NCBI RefSeq assembly: GCF_905397285.1
Contig: NZ_CAJPUX010000001.1
Span: 496,001-560,000, forward strand
Direction of reading: 5' to 3'
Source of the DNA: Cupriavidus plantarum
GTDB lineage: Bacteria > Pseudomonadota > Gammaproteobacteria > Burkholderiales > Burkholderiaceae
Length of the DNA: 64,000 bases
Shown: piece after piece, positions 51,480 through 62,301 of the stretch
Numbering within the stretch: the stretch's first letter is position 1
Layout: each line of letters begins with the position of its first letter
The notes under the pieces: model-generated
Told to the model about the DNA's origin: nothing
Databases searched by the model: none
The model's input: the letters and a program-made list of their open reading frames with translations, nothing else
Translations under genes and position numbers: made by a program

Positions 51480-54400
51480 TCAGCCACTATTGCGCAATCC
51501 CGCCGCGACGCCGTTGATCGTCAGATGGATGCCGCGGCGGACGCGCACATCGTCGCAGTCCTTGCCCGCGCGATACCGCTTGAGCAGTTCCACCTGCAGA
51601 TGGTTCAGCGGATCGAGGTAGGCAAAGCGGTTCTTGATCGAACGTGCGAGCAGGGGGTTGTCGGACAGCCGCTCCTGCCGGCCCGTGATCAGCGCCAGCA
51701 TCTCGCAGGTCAGGTGCCACTCGGCGCTGATGCGCGCGAACACCGTCTTGCGCAGCACCTTGTCTTCGCACAATGCCGCATAACGCGAGGCAACGGCCAG
51801 ATCGGTCTTGGCCAGCACCATGTCCATGTTCGACAGCAGCGTGGAGAAGAACGGCCAGTTCTTCACCATGCGGCGCAGCGTGGCCTCCGCGGCCTTGCGC
51901 GACTTGCCGTCCTTGTCGCTGCCACCCGCCGCGTCGAGCATCGCCTTGACCGCGCTGCCGAAGCCGAACCAGCCCGGCAGCAGCAGCCGGCACTGCCCCC
52001 ACGAGAAGCCCCACGGAATCGCGCGCAGGTCCTCGATGCGGCGCTGCGTCTTGTCCATGAGCTTGCGCGAGGCCGGACGCGAACCGAGGTTCAGGTCCGC
52101 GATCTCGGTGATCGGCGTCGTGGCGAAGAAGTAGTCCTTGAAGCCGGGCGTCTCGTAGACCAGCTCGCGGTACGCGCGGAACGCGTGATCCGACAGCTGC
52201 TGCATCACGGCCTCGTACGCGGCCAGTTCCTTCGGCGCGTTCTGGGTCGGCAGCAGCGACGCTTCCAGCGTGGCCGCGATCACGGTCTCCAGATTGCGGC
52301 GGCCGATCTCGGCATTCGCGAACTTGCTGTTGATGATCTCGCCCTGTTCGGTCAGGCGGATCTGTCCGTTCACGGTGCCCGGCGGCTGCGACAGGATGGC
52401 CTGATAGGTCGGGCCGCCGCCACGGCCGACGGTGCCGCCGCGGCCATGGAACAGCCGCAGCTTCACGCGGCGCGTCTCGAACAGTTTCACGAGCGCGAGC
52501 TCCGCCTTGTACAGTTCCCAGTTCGACGTCAGGAAGCCGCCGTCCTTGTTGGAATCCGAGTAGCCGAGCATGACTTCCTGCTCGCCGCCGTGCGCGGCGA
52601 TGACCGAGGCGAAGCCCGGCAGGTCGAGCAGCGACTCCATGATGCCGGCGGCGTTGCGCAAGTCCTCGATGGTCTCGAACAGCGGAATCACCATCAGTTC
52701 CATGCGCGCGGGGTCGGTCTTGCTGCCGAGCGTGCCGCGCAGCATGCCGGCTTCCTTCTGCAGCAGCATCACCTCGATCAGGTCCGATAGCGTTTCCGTG
52801 TGGGAGATGATGTAGTTGCGCGCCACACGGTCGCCGAAGCGCGCGCGCATTTCGCGGGCGCGGGAGAAGATGGCGAGTTCGCCGCGCGTCTGTTCCGAGT
52901 ATTCGTGATACGGCAGCGTGAGCGGACGGCGCTGGCGCAATTCGTCGAGCAGCAGCGCGCGCTTGCGCTCCTCGGGCAGCGACGCGTAGTCGGCCTCGAC
53001 GCCGGCCACCGCCAGCAGCTCGGCGATCACTGCTTCATGCACGTCCGACACCTGCCGCATGTCGATCGACGCGAGGTGGAAGCCGAACACCGCGATGGCG
53101 CGCGCGAGCGAGTCGATGCGCGCGCGGGCCAGCGCTTCACCGTGATGCGTCCGCAGGGATTCGACGACGATGCGCACGTCGGCCGCGAACGCTTCGGCAT
53201 TGGCGTACGGCTCGACGTCGGCCACCGGATGGCGCATCGTCGTGTGGCCGGTCAGCGCGTGCGCGGTGGCGGCAAGGCGTGCGTACATGCCGATCAGCGC
53301 GCGGCGATACGGTTCGTCGGCGCGATGATCCGAATGGTCGGGCGATGCGTCGGCAAGCGCCATCAGCTCGGGGCTGGCATCGACCATCAGCGACGACATC
53401 GACAGCTCCGCGCCGAGCGCGTGCAGTTCGTCTAGGTACCACTCCAGGATCATCTGCGACTGCTGCCGCGCGGCATGCTCGAGCGTCTCCGCCGTGACAT
53501 TGGGATTGCCGTCGCGATCGCCGCCGATCCACGAGCCCATCTGCAGGAACGGCGCGAGCGGCGGCGGCGCGCTTTGGGCGCTCTTGCTCTTGCGCGTGGC
53601 CGGGAAGACGGCGGCGATGTCCTCCTCGATCTCGCACATCAGGCGCGGAATGCCGTGGAGGAACGTGGTGCGGTAATAGGAGAGGGCGTTTTCGATCTCG
53701 TCGACGACCATCAGCCGCGTATTGCGGAGCATGCGCGTCTGCCACAGCGTAGTCACGCGCGCGCGCAGTTGCGCGGTGTTGTGGTCGCGCTCGCGCGCGG
53801 TCATCGGCAGGTCGCGTTCGGCCAGCAGGCGCGCGATCTCGCGTTCCGCGTCCAGGATGCTCTTGCGCTGCACCTCGGTCGGATGCGCGGTCAGCACGGG
53901 GACGATCAGCGCCTGGTCGAGAAACTCGCGCAGCTGCTTGCCGGTGACGCCGGCCGCGTCGATGGCCTCGAGGGCGCGCGCGATGCTGCCGGGCTGCGGC
54001 GGCGACCCCGCCAGCGCGTGGACGCGGCGGCGGCGGTTGTGGTGCTGGTCCTCGGCGATATTGGCCAGGTGCGAGAAATAGCTGAACGCTCGCACAACCG
54101 AGTTGGTCTGGTCGCGCGACAGCCGCTTGAGCAGGCGGTCGAGCTCGGCGCCGGCGGCCCGGTCGTTCTCGCGGCGGAAGCGCACGGCGGTCTGGCGGAT
54201 CGTCTCGACGAGGTCGAAGGCGGCTTCGCCTTCCTGCTCGCGCACGCAGTCGCCGAGCAACCGGCCGAGGAAGCGGATGTCCTCCCGGAGCGGCAGGTCT
54301 TTGTCAGCCGTCTTGTCGGCCTTCTTGTCGGCCGTCCTGTTCGACCCGGCGCGGCGCGTGGGCGCCGACGCGCTGCCCGATACCACCGAAACCACGGTCA

Positions 54401-54536
54401 GCTGCGGGGCACCGTTGGGCGCATTGGGGGTGGGACTGGAAGTGTCTTTCGGGGCGCTTGCTGCCAGTTTCCTTGCACTGGTCTTGCTGCCGGCGGGACG
54501 GGTCCGGCCGGTGGGGCGCGCAGCGGGCTGCGTCAT
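51480..54536 (-). CDS. ppc: Phosphoenolpyruvate carboxylase
   Basis: Anaplerotic enzyme converting PEP and bicarbonate to oxaloacetate. The 1018-residue product has the catalytic-loop segments [28 protein letters not shown] and [10 protein letters not shown] and ends with RNSG, the typical allosteric C-terminus. The first 75 residues are low in complexity (Thr/Ser/Ala/Lys-rich, with repeats such as [12 protein letters not shown]), an extension beyond most homologues; the conserved domain starts at about residue 80 ([16 protein letters not shown]). Divergent from hemC. Confidence 0.96.
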   Translation of the reverse strand: MTQPAARPTGRTRPAGSKTSARKLAASAPKDTSSPTPNAPNGAPQLTVVSVVSGSASAPTRRAGSNRTADKKADKTADKDLPLREDIRFLGRLLGDCVREQEGEAAFDLVETIRQTAVRFRRENDRAAGAELDRLLKRLSRDQTNSVVRAFSYFSHLANIAEDQHHNRRRRVHALAGSPPQPGSIARALEAIDAAGVTGKQLREFLDQALIVPVLTAHPTEVQRKSILDAEREIARLLAERDLPMTARERDHNTAQLRARVTTLWQTRMLRNTRLMVVDEIENALSYYRTTFLHGIPRLMCEIEEDIAAVFPATRKSKSAQSAPPPLAPFLQMGSWIGGDRDGNPNVTAETLEHAARQQSQMILEWYLDELHALGAELSMSSLMVDASPELMALADASPDHSDHRADEPYRRALIGMYARLAATAHALTGHTTMRHPVADVEPYANAEAFAADVRIVVESLRTHHGEALARARIDSLARAIAVFGFHLASIDMRQVSDVHEAVIAELLAVAGVEADYASLPEERKRALLLDELRQRRPLTLPYHEYSEQTRGELAIFSRAREMRARFGDRVARNYIISHTETLSDLIEVMLLQKEAGMLRGTLGSKTDPARMELMVIPLFETIEDLRNAAGIMESLLDLPGFASVIAAHGGEQEVMLGYSDSNKDGGFLTSNWELYKAELALVKLFETRRVKLRLFHGRGGTVGRGGGPTYQAILSQPPGTVNGQIRLTEQGEIINSKFANAEIGRRNLETVIAATLEASLLPTQNAPKELAAYEAVMQQLSDHAFRAYRELVYETPGFKDYFFATTPITEIADLNLGSRPASRKLMDKTQRRIEDLRAIPWGFSWGQCRLLLPGWFGFGSAVKAMLDAAGGSDKDGKSRKAAEATLRRMVKNWPFFSTLLSNMDMVLAKTDLAVASRYAALCEDKVLRKTVFARISAEWHLTCEMLALITGRQERLSDNPLLARSIKNRFAYLDPLNHLQVELLKRYRAGKDCDDVRVRRGIHLTINGVAAGLRNSG

Positions 54537-54659
54537 GCAATCTCCTGTTGTCTCTTATCGGTCTGGGTGGGTCACTGCCTGATTCGGGTCTGACATTGCG
54601 CCCCGTATGCAGCACGGTTGAGCGTCGGAACCGGCAAGGGTGCGTGCTACCATGCGCGC

Positions 54660-55787
54660 ATGCAAGCACCCGCCTCTTCTTCCGCCCCGCACAAGCTGGT
54701 CATTGCTTCCCGCGAGAGTCGTCTCGCGCTGTGGCAGGCCGAGCATGTGCGTGCTGCGTTGCAACAATACTATCCCGCCTGCGATGTGTCCATTCTCGGC
54801 ATGACGACAAGGGGTGATCAAATTCTCGACAGGACGCTTTCGAAGGTCGGCGGGAAAGGATTGTTCGTCAAGGAACTGGAGATCGCAATGGCCGAAGGCC
54901 GTGCCGACCTCGCCGTGCATTCTCTAAAGGACGTGCCGATGGAGCTGCCGGAAGGCTTCACGCTCACGGCCGTCATGACGCGCGAAGATGCGCGCGACGC
55001 GTTTGTGTCCTCGCGGTACGCCTCGCTCGACGAGATGCCGCCCGGCGCCGTCGTCGGCACGTCGAGCCTGCGCCGCGAGGCCGCGCTGCGCGCCCGTTAT
55101 CCGCACCTCGTTATCAAGCCGCTGCGGGGCAACCTCGACACGCGTCTCGGCAAGCTCGATCGCGGCGACTATGGCGCGATCATCCTCGCCGCGGCGGGGC
55201 TCAAGCGGCTCGGCCTCGGCGATCGCATCCGCGCGCTGATTGGACCGGAGTCGTCGCTGCCCGCGGCAGGGCAGGGCGCGCTCGGCATCGAGATCCGCTC
55301 GGACCGGCCCGAACTCGCCGAGTGGCTCGCGCCGCTCAACGACGCCACCACCGCGATGGCCGTGCTGGCCGAGCGCGCGGTGTCGCGCCGGCTTGGCGGG
55401 TCCTGCCAGGTCCCGCTCGGCGCGCATGCGCGCTGGCACGGTGAAGATCTGCAACTGGACGCGTTCGTCGCGATGCCCGATGGCAGCCGCAACGTGCGCG
55501 CGCATGCGATGGCGCGCGTGACCAGCGCCGCGCAGGCCGAACAGCTGGGCAGCGCCGTGGCCGGCGATCTGCTGGGCCAGGGCGCGGGCGAGATCCTCGC
55601 CGTGCTGGAGGCCGCGCATCCCGCGGACAAGCTTGTCGAGCCGGCCGGCAGCATGGCCCCCGGCGCGGCCGGCACGACCGCAGGGACGAGCGCAGGCACC
55701 ACCGCGGACACAACCGCGGACACCGCCGGCCGCGCCGCGCAAGCGGCCTCATCTGACGGCACGGGCACTGGCCCGGCCCCGGCCTGA
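54660..55787 (+). CDS. hemC: Hydroxymethylbilane synthase (porphobilinogen deaminase)
   Basis: Polymerises four porphobilinogens into hydroxymethylbilane in haem synthesis. Of 375 residues, about the first 320 form the usual enzyme: [38 protein letters not shown] and the dipyrromethane-cofactor Cys, C249, in GGSCQVPLG. The last 40 or so residues are an Ala/Thr/Gly-rich repeat extension with [22 protein letters not shown] composition. The hemDX start follows 8 bases after the stop, so the two are likely co-transcribed. Confidence 0.95.
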   Translation: MQAPASSSAPHKLVIASRESRLALWQAEHVRAALQQYYPACDVSILGMTTRGDQILDRTLSKVGGKGLFVKELEIAMAEGRADLAVHSLKDVPMELPEGFTLTAVMTREDARDAFVSSRYASLDEMPPGAVVGTSSLRREAALRARYPHLVIKPLRGNLDTRLGKLDRGDYGAIILAAAGLKRLGLGDRIRALIGPESSLPAAGQGALGIEIRSDRPELAEWLAPLNDATTAMAVLAERAVSRRLGGSCQVPLGAHARWHGEDLQLDAFVAMPDGSRNVRAHAMARVTSAAQAEQLGSAVAGDLLGQGAGEILAVLEAAHPADKLVEPAGSMAPGAAGTTAGTSAGTTADTTADTAGRAAQAASSDGTGTGPAPA

Positions 55788-55795
55788 GGACACGC

Positions 55796-58063
55796 ATGCC
55801 GCGTCCGACCGTCGTCGTCACGCGACCCGCCGGGCAGTCCCGGCAACTGACCGAGGCCCTGCATACGCACGGCCTCGACGTGCTCGGTTTTCCGCTGCTC
55901 GCGATCGGCCCGACCGAAGATGACGCGCCGCTGCGCGCGGCGCTCGCGCATCTGTCGGACTATGCGCTCGTCGTCTTCGTCAGCCCCAACGCCATCGCCT
56001 ACGCACTCGACGCGCTCGCGCAGGTGCAGAATGCCGCCGTCGCGCAATGGCCCGCAGAGGTGCCCGTGGCCGTGGTCGGCCCGTCGTCGGTGGCGGCGCT
56101 GGCCGAGCGCGGCATCGCCGCACCCACCCATACCGTGGTTGCCCCTGCCGGGGCCGAGGGCGGCAATGGCAATGGCGACGACAATGGCAACGGTGATGGC
56201 AACGGTAATGGCCACGGTAGCGGTACGGACGAACCCGCGCGCTTCGACTCGGAAGCGTTATGGTCTCGCCTCGACCGCCTGCCGTCGATCGGCGGTTACG
56301 CGGGCAAGCGCGTCCTGATCATCCGCGGCAACGGCGGCCGCGACTGGCTCGCGGAGCGCCTGCGCGACGCGGGCGCGACGGTCGAAGCGGTCGAAGCCTA
56401 TCGCCGCACGCTGCCGGAGCCGAGCGCCATGCAATGGCAGGCCGTACGCGACGGATTGCGCCCCGACGCGCCGCCGCAGGCATGGCTGCTGACGAGCTCC
56501 GAGGCCGTACGCAACCTCGATGCGCTGGCCCGCTTGCACCTGTCGCCGCAGGAGCTCGCCCGGCTGCTTCAGGTGCAGTGCATCACGCCGCATGCGAGAA
56601 TCGCGGCGCAGGCCGAGTCGCTGGGATTCGCGCACGTCCTGCCCGCCGCGCCCGGCGATGCGGGACTGCTGGCCGCGTGCCGGCAATGGGCCGATGCCCA
56701 TGCGGGTCCCGCGCTGGCGGCGACGGCGGCGCAGGCGCCAGCGCCCCAGACGCTACCGACGCCTCCGCAGCCCGTCGCGGCGCCGCCGTCAGCACCGTCC
56801 CCGGCCGCGGCGCCATCGGCGGCATCCGCGCCATCCGCGCAAAGCACGGGCGGCACGGCGCGCCGCGCGCATGCGGCATCGGGCGATGCGCCACAACATG
56901 AGCCGACATTTACGTCAACGAAGGTCGATCGCGTGACGACAGATAACCAGACCACCCACTCCGTTCCCGCTGCCGCACCGCCTCCGGCGGCCGGCACCGT
57001 CCCCCCGCACGTTCCCCCGCACGTCTCCCCACATCCCGCGGCGGCGCCCGGGCGCCGGTTCAATCCCTGGTGGCCCGTGGCCATTCTGCTGCTGATCGTG
57101 ATGGCCGCCGGCTTCTGGTGGCTGCAGCGGCGCGTGGAACATCTCACCGAAGAACTCGCCCGGCGCCAGCAGAGCAACGACACGCTCGTGCAGGAAACGC
57201 GCGTGCTGTCCCGCAACGCGCAAGACGCGGTCAAGGAGCTGCAGGCCAAGCTCGGCGCGCTCGACGATCGGGTCGGCGAGACGCGCGACAAGCAGGCCGC
57301 GCTCGAGCAGGTCTATCAGGACCTGATGCGCAACCGCGACGACTGGGAGATTGCCGAGATCCAGCAACTGCTCACGAATGCGGGGCAGCAGCTGCAGCTC
57401 ACGGGCAACGTGCAGGTCGCGCTGGCGGCGCTGCAGTCGGCGGACGCCCGCCTCGCGCGCAGCGACAAACCTGAGTACAACCTGCTGCGCCGCGCGATCG
57501 CGCGCGACATCGCGCGCATGAAGGCCGTGCCCGACACCGACCTGACGGGCGCCGCGATCAAGCTCGACGAGTCGATCAACCAGATCGACTCGCTGCCGCT
57601 GATCTCGAGCGAACGCATGATCGACCGCCGGACCGGCGAGGGCGCATCGGCTCCGGCGGCCCCGGCCTCCGCCCCGGCGGCCGCCGCGCCGGCGTCCTCG
57701 CGCAACTACGCCGTGCGCCTGTGGGACTACGTGCTCGACGAACTGTCGCAGGTCATCCGCATTCGGAAGGTGGACGACGCCAATGCGCTGCTGCTCTCCG
57801 GCGACCAGGGCTGGTTCCTGCGGGAGAACGTCAAGCTGCGCCTGCTCAACGCGCGCCTTGCGCTGCTGTCGCGCAACGAGCCCGTCTTCCGTAACGACCT
57901 GGCCGCCGCGCAGGCCATGATCACGCGCTACTTCGATACACGCTCGCGCCGCGTGCAGGGTGTGCTCACGCTGCTGCGCCAGGCGCAGGCGAATGCCGTC
58001 ACCGTGACGCTGCCGACCATGGGCGAAAGCCTGGGCGCGCTGCGCGCGCTCAAGAAGGAGTAA
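55796..58063 (+). CDS. hemDX: Fused uroporphyrinogen-III synthase (HemD) and HemX-like membrane protein
   Basis: A 755-residue fusion. Residues about 1-270 form HemD, which closes hydroxymethylbilane to uroporphyrinogen III; its middle carries an Asn/Gly-rich repeat insert (about 122-143). A Pro/Ala-rich linker (about 300-410) leads to a single membrane helix (about 425-444), followed by a coiled-coil-rich HemX domain. The same fusion is known from other Burkholderiaceae. It places HemD at the inner membrane, next to HemY. Its start lies 8 bases after hemC, and its stop is 4 bases before hemY. Confidence 0.93.
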   Translation: MPRPTVVVTRPAGQSRQLTEALHTHGLDVLGFPLLAIGPTEDDAPLRAALAHLSDYALVVFVSPNAIAYALDALAQVQNAAVAQWPAEVPVAVVGPSSVAALAERGIAAPTHTVVAPAGAEGGNGNGDDNGNGDGNGNGHGSGTDEPARFDSEALWSRLDRLPSIGGYAGKRVLIIRGNGGRDWLAERLRDAGATVEAVEAYRRTLPEPSAMQWQAVRDGLRPDAPPQAWLLTSSEAVRNLDALARLHLSPQELARLLQVQCITPHARIAAQAESLGFAHVLPAAPGDAGLLAACRQWADAHAGPALAATAAQAPAPQTLPTPPQPVAAPPSAPSPAAAPSAASAPSAQSTGGTARRAHAASGDAPQHEPTFTSTKVDRVTTDNQTTHSVPAAAPPPAAGTVPPHVPPHVSPHPAAAPGRRFNPWWPVAILLLIVMAAGFWWLQRRVEHLTEELARRQQSNDTLVQETRVLSRNAQDAVKELQAKLGALDDRVGETRDKQAALEQVYQDLMRNRDDWEIAEIQQLLTNAGQQLQLTGNVQVALAALQSADARLARSDKPEYNLLRRAIARDIARMKAVPDTDLTGAAIKLDESINQIDSLPLISSERMIDRRTGEGASAPAAPASAPAAAAPASSRNYAVRLWDYVLDELSQVIRIRKVDDANALLLSGDQGWFLRENVKLRLLNARLALLSRNEPVFRNDLAAAQAMITRYFDTRSRRVQGVLTLLRQAQANAVTVTLPTMGESLGALRALKKE

Positions 58064-58067
58064 GCGC

Positions 58068-59258
58068 ATGCGGCTCCTGTTCTGGGTAGCGGTCCTGTTT
58101 GGCGGCGCGGTGGGGCTCGCGCTGTTCACGCAGTTCAATCACAGCAACGTCGTGCTGTTCTATCCGCCGTATCGGGTGGAACTGTCGCTGAACCTCGCGC
58201 TGGCATTGCTGCTGCTGGCGTTCTTCGTCGCATGGACGGTGCTGTCGACCATCCGGCATATCTTCGAGATGCCGCGCCGCGCGTCGGCGTATCGCGAGCG
58301 CAGCCGCATGAGCAAGGCGCAGGCCGCGCTGCGCGAGTCGATCGAGAACCTGTTCGCGGGCCGCTTCGCGCGGGCGGAACGCGCCGCGCGCGACGCGCAG
58401 GCGTGGCCCGAGCAGGCCCAGACCGCGGCGCTGATCGGCGCGCGCGCGGCGCACCGCATGCAGGAATCGGACCGCCGCGACGTATGGATGGCACAGGTCA
58501 CCGATCCCGAGCGCGAACAGGCGCGCCTCGTCTCGATGGCGGAGTTGCTCGTCGATGCCCGCGACGCCGAAGGCGCGTTGGAAACCATCGCGCAATTGCA
58601 GGCTCAGGGCGGCCGCCAGATCCACGTGCAGCGCATCGCGCTGCGCGCGCATCAGCATTTGAAGAACTGGTCCGAGGTGCTGCGTCTCGCGCGCTCGCTG
58701 GAGAAACGCAACGCGCTGCACCCTGTGCTCGCGCTGCGGCTCAAGCAGATGGCCGTGGAAGCAATGCTCGAAGAGCGCCGGCACGACGCGGACGCGCTGC
58801 TGTATTTCTGGAAGTCGCTGTCGACGGACGAACGCCGCGCGGTGCGCATCGCGGAACCCGCGGCGCGCTATTTCTCGGCACTGGGCCATCAGAACGAAGC
58901 CCGGCGCATTGTCGAAGACGCGCTCAAGGTCAACTGGGACAGCCGCCTCGTGCAGCGCTATGCCGATTGCGCCGAGCCGGGCCGCGCGCTGCCGCAGATT
59001 CAGCAGGCCGAGCAATGGCTTGCACAGCATCCCAACGATGCGGACCTGTACTACACGCTCGGCGTGCTGTGCCTCGGTCAGCAGCTGTGGGGCAAGGCGC
59101 AGTCGAGCTTCGAGCGCGCGCTCAAGTACGCCGAGCCCGAATCGCAGCGCCGCCTGCGCGTGCGCGCGCACCTCGCGCTGGCCCGCCTGTTCGAGGACAC
59201 CGATCGGCCCGAGGACGCGCAGCGGCACTACCGCGAGAGCGCGATGCTGGCGGCCTGA
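58068..59258 (+). CDS. hemY: HemY-like tetratricopeptide membrane protein
   Basis: A 396-residue protein with two N-terminal membrane helices (about residues 3-21 and 42-62), then a helical-repeat (HemY_N/TPR) region to the C-terminus. It is the third gene of hemC-hemDX-hemY. The bacterial HemY of this type is not the protoporphyrinogen oxidase of the same name; its biochemical role is unclear though it is linked to late haem steps. The start lies 4 bases after the hemDX stop. Confidence 0.92.
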   Translation: MRLLFWVAVLFGGAVGLALFTQFNHSNVVLFYPPYRVELSLNLALALLLLAFFVAWTVLSTIRHIFEMPRRASAYRERSRMSKAQAALRESIENLFAGRFARAERAARDAQAWPEQAQTAALIGARAAHRMQESDRRDVWMAQVTDPEREQARLVSMAELLVDARDAEGALETIAQLQAQGGRQIHVQRIALRAHQHLKNWSEVLRLARSLEKRNALHPVLALRLKQMAVEAMLEERRHDADALLYFWKSLSTDERRAVRIAEPAARYFSALGHQNEARRIVEDALKVNWDSRLVQRYADCAEPGRALPQIQQAEQWLAQHPNDADLYYTLGVLCLGQQLWGKAQSSFERALKYAEPESQRRLRVRAHLALARLFEDTDRPEDAQRHYRESAMLAA

Positions 59259-59306
59259 GCCGCCGGCTTTCCCGATTGCCTGCTTCCCGGTCGCCTTCCC
59301 GACTCT

Positions 59307-60860
59307 TCAGGGGGTGGGCAGCCGGCCGGAAGCCTTCCCCTTCACCACGCCATACCGCTCCAGCGTTTCCGCGCGGACCACGTCGTGCTGCACGATCGGG
59401 CGCGGGTAGTTGACGCCAAGCTTCACGCCCGCTTCAGCAAGCACGCGCTCGGGCGCGGTCCACGGCGCATGGATGTACTTCTGCGGCAGTTTCTCCAGTA
59501 CGGGCAGGTACTTGCGAATGAAGCGGCCCTCCGGGTCGAAATTCTCGGACTGGGTGACCGGATTGAAGATGCGGAAGTAGGGCTGCGCATCGCAGCCCGT
59601 AGAAGCCGCCCACTGCCAGCCGCCGTTGTTCGCCGAGAAGTCGAAGTCATTGAGCTGGTCGGCGAAATACTGCTCGCCGCGCCGCCAGTCGACGCCGAGA
59701 TCCTTGATCAGAAAGCTGGCCGTCACCATGCGCAGCCGGTTGTGCATGTAGCCGCTCTGCGCGATCTGCAGCATCGCGGCATCGACGAGCGGATAGCCCG
59801 TCCGCGCGGCGCACCATGCTTCGAAGTACCGGTCTCCCGCCGTTGCCTCGACCCAGCGCAGCTTGTCGTACTCGGCGTGGAACGACTTGCCTTCCGCCAC
59901 GCGCGGATGGTGATGCAGGATCATGAAGTAGAAGTCGCGCCAGATCAGCTCGGATAGCCAAACGGCCGCGCCCGGCGCCGCGGCGCCGCCGCGCAGCACG
60001 ATCTCGTGCGCGGTGCGCGCGAGCGTGCGGATGGAGATCGTGCCGAAGCGCAGATGCACGGACAGGTAGCTGGGACCGCGCACGGCCGGGAAATTGCGCT
60101 GCCGCTCGTAGTCGCCGATGCGCTCGAGGAAGTCGTCGAACAGCGCATGCGCGCCGTCGCTTCCCGTGGGCATGGCCACCTCGGCCAGATTGCTCTCCGC
60201 AAAGCCCAGATCTTCCGCGGCCGGCAGCGCGCGCTGCCACGGCCGGGGCACCGGCGCCAGCGCGCCCAGATACGGCTCGATCGAGTAGGGACGGAGGTCG
60301 AACGGCTGCACGGTACGCAGCCATGCGTTCTTGTAAGGCGTGAAGACCGAGAACGGCGTGCCGCCGCCCGTCAGGACTTCGTCGGCCTCGAAGATGACCT
60401 GATCCTTGAACGTGAAGAACACACGCGAGTCGCCGGCCAGCGCGTCGCGCACGTCGGCATCGCGGGCGATGGCCGAGGGTTCATAGTCATGGTTCGTGAA
60501 GACCGCCTCGACATCGAGCCCGGCCGCCAGCTTCGGGATGGCTTGCCGCGCGGTGTCGTCCAGCACGATCAGGCCGCCGCCGGCCTGTTCCAGCGTGGCC
60601 CTGAGCGGGGCGAGCGAGGCGAGGATGAACGCGATGCGGCGGTCGGCGCGCAACCCGCGCGCCAGCAGCGGATCCAGGATCTCGCGGTCGAACACGAACA
60701 CGCACCACACCTTCTCGCAGTGCTTGAGGGCATAATGCAGCGCCGCATGGTCGTCGGCGCGCAAGTCGCGGCGGAACCAGACCAGGCCGCGCGCGAACCG
60801 GTGTTCGATCCGGTACGGCACGCGGCTGGCGGGAGTCGATGGGGAACGAGAATTGGGCAT
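59307..60860 (-). CDS. phr: Deoxyribodipyrimidine photolyase
   Basis: A 517-residue blue-light DNA repair enzyme. Conserved: GLVWFRRDLRADDHAAL (about residues 25-41), the antenna-domain region FVFDREIL, and the FAD-binding C-terminal half with YMHNRLRMV, SFLIKDLGVDWR and NNGGWQWAASTGCDAQPYFR split across about residues 380-450. These residues are typical of CPD photolyases of class I. It is divergent from the pseudouridine synthase gene with 52 bases between starts; the small Pro/Ser N-terminal extension is not conserved. Confidence 0.94.
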   Translation of the reverse strand: MPNSRSPSTPASRVPYRIEHRFARGLVWFRRDLRADDHAALHYALKHCEKVWCVFVFDREILDPLLARGLRADRRIAFILASLAPLRATLEQAGGGLIVLDDTARQAIPKLAAGLDVEAVFTNHDYEPSAIARDADVRDALAGDSRVFFTFKDQVIFEADEVLTGGGTPFSVFTPYKNAWLRTVQPFDLRPYSIEPYLGALAPVPRPWQRALPAAEDLGFAESNLAEVAMPTGSDGAHALFDDFLERIGDYERQRNFPAVRGPSYLSVHLRFGTISIRTLARTAHEIVLRGGAAAPGAAVWLSELIWRDFYFMILHHHPRVAEGKSFHAEYDKLRWVEATAGDRYFEAWCAARTGYPLVDAAMLQIAQSGYMHNRLRMVTASFLIKDLGVDWRRGEQYFADQLNDFDFSANNGGWQWAASTGCDAQPYFRIFNPVTQSENFDPEGRFIRKYLPVLEKLPQKYIHAPWTAPERVLAEAGVKLGVNYPRPIVQHDVVRAETLERYGVVKGKASGRLPTP

Positions 60861-60912
60861 CGCCGTAACCTACCATAGCAACATGCCCAATTCAGCAGGA
60901 TATCCGTAGCAC

Positions 60913-61620
60913 ATGACACTCGATCGCATTCTCCAATCGCAAGGCTTTGGCACCCGACGTTATTGCGGCGACCTGATCGCAGCCGGGCTCGTCGAAGTCA
61001 ACGGCGAACTGTGCGACGACCCGCGCGCGAACTTCGAGGTGGACGGCCTGCGGCTGACCGTCGACGGCGAGGAATGGCTCGCCTGCGCCAAGGCCTACCT
61101 GATGCTCAACAAGCCCACGGGCTACGAGTGCTCGCAGCGGCCGCGCCATCATCCAAGTGTGTACACGCTCCTGCCGGTTCCCTTGCGGATGCGTGAAGTC
61201 CAGGCCGTCGGCCGGCTGGATCATGACACCACGGGGCTGTTGCTGCTGACCGACGACGGCCAGTTCATCCATGCGCAGACCTCGCCCAAGAAGAAGGTGC
61301 CCAAAGTCTACGAGGTCACCACGGCCGAACCGGTTACCGAAGCCCAGGTCGAAGCCTTGCGTACCGGCGTGCAGCTCGACGACGAGCCGGCGCCGATCGC
61401 GGCCGATGCCTGCGAGGCCACGGGAGAGCGCAGCCTCCGCCTCACGTTGCTGCAGGGCAAGTACCATCAGGTCAAGCGCATGGTCGCGGCGGCCGGGAAT
61501 CATGTCGAGGCCCTGCACCGGAGCGCGATCGGCGGGCTCGTGCTCGACGCGGCGCTGGCGCCCGGCGAGTGGCGCTGGCTCACGGCGGAAGACCTTGAGG
61601 CCCTGCGTCCGGCGGGCTGA
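60913..61620 (+). CDS. rsuA: RsuA-family pseudouridine synthase (16S rRNA type)
   Basis: A 235-residue enzyme with an N-terminal S4 domain (about residues 1-58: LDRILQSQGFGTRRYC, AAGLVEVNG) and the RsuA/RluB catalytic domain with the GRLDHDTTGLLLLTDDG motif (catalytic Asp). It isomerises a uridine in 16S rRNA (U516 for E. coli RsuA) or a similar site. The subgroup is most like RsuA but the exact target is inference. It lies between the divergent photolyase gene and algH. Confidence 0.88.
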   Translation: MTLDRILQSQGFGTRRYCGDLIAAGLVEVNGELCDDPRANFEVDGLRLTVDGEEWLACAKAYLMLNKPTGYECSQRPRHHPSVYTLLPVPLRMREVQAVGRLDHDTTGLLLLTDDGQFIHAQTSPKKKVPKVYEVTTAEPVTEAQVEALRTGVQLDDEPAPIAADACEATGERSLRLTLLQGKYHQVKRMVAAAGNHVEALHRSAIGGLVLDAALAPGEWRWLTAEDLEALRPAG

Positions 61621-61725
61621 CCGCGCGGCGTCGGCTTGACATCCGGGAATGTGGCTCCGGCGGCGATGCCGTCGCGCGCAACAAGTTTTCCGGAGCAGCG
61701 GCGGCGATTTGATAAAATGGAAATC

Positions 61726-62301
61726 ATGGCGAAGCCCGAAGTCACCTCGATCAATCTCACCAATCAGTTCCTGATTGCCATGCCCGGCATGGCCGATCCG
61801 ACCTTTTCGGGCTCCGTGGTCTACCTTTGCGAGCACAACGAGCGCGGCGCGCTCGGCCTGGTGATCAACCGGCCGATCGACATCGACATGGCCACGCTGT
61901 TCGACAAGATCGACCTCAAGCTCGAAATCCAGCCCGTGGCGCATCAGCCCGTCTACTTCGGCGGCCCCGTTCAGACCGAGCGGGGCTTTGTGCTGCATGA
62001 CCCCGTGGGCGTCTATGTGTCGTCGCTGGCGGTGCCGGGCGGGCTCGAGATGACCACCTCCAAGGACGTGCTTGAAGCCGTGGCCAACGGCAGCGGGCCG
62101 CATCGCTTCCTGCTCACGCTCGGCTACGCCGGGTGGGGCGCCGGCCAGCTCGAGGAAGAACTGAGCCGCAATGGCTGGCTCACGGTCCAGGCCGATCCCG
62201 AAATCATTTTCAGCGTGCCCCCCGAAGAGCGCTTCGCGGCGGCGGTGCGCCTGCTGGGCATCGACGTCACGATGCTTTCCGGAGAGGCGGGGCATGCCTG
62301 A
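61726..62301 (+). CDS. algH: YqgE/AlgH-family protein
   Basis: A 191-residue protein (from the ATG at 61726; 61717 and 61636 are possible in-frame starts) with the conserved N-terminus [20 protein letters not shown], the [14 protein letters not shown] segment and a C-terminal [14 protein letters not shown] segment. Members are conserved but functionally undefined. The stop overlaps the ruvX start by 8 bases, the usual algH-ruvX arrangement. Confidence 0.93.
   Translation: MAKPEVTSINLTNQFLIAMPGMADPTFSGSVVYLCEHNERGALGLVINRPIDIDMATLFDKIDLKLEIQPVAHQPVYFGGPVQTERGFVLHDPVGVYVSSLAVPGGLEMTTSKDVLEAVANGSGPHRFLLTLGYAGWGAGQLEEELSRNGWLTVQADPEIIFSVPPEERFAAAVRLLGIDVTMLSGEAGHA

Noticed and set aside
50778..52790. 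670-codon open frame on the plus strand
   Set aside because: Runs through the end of the cytochrome gene and antisense to ppc; an out-of-frame shadow with no domain.
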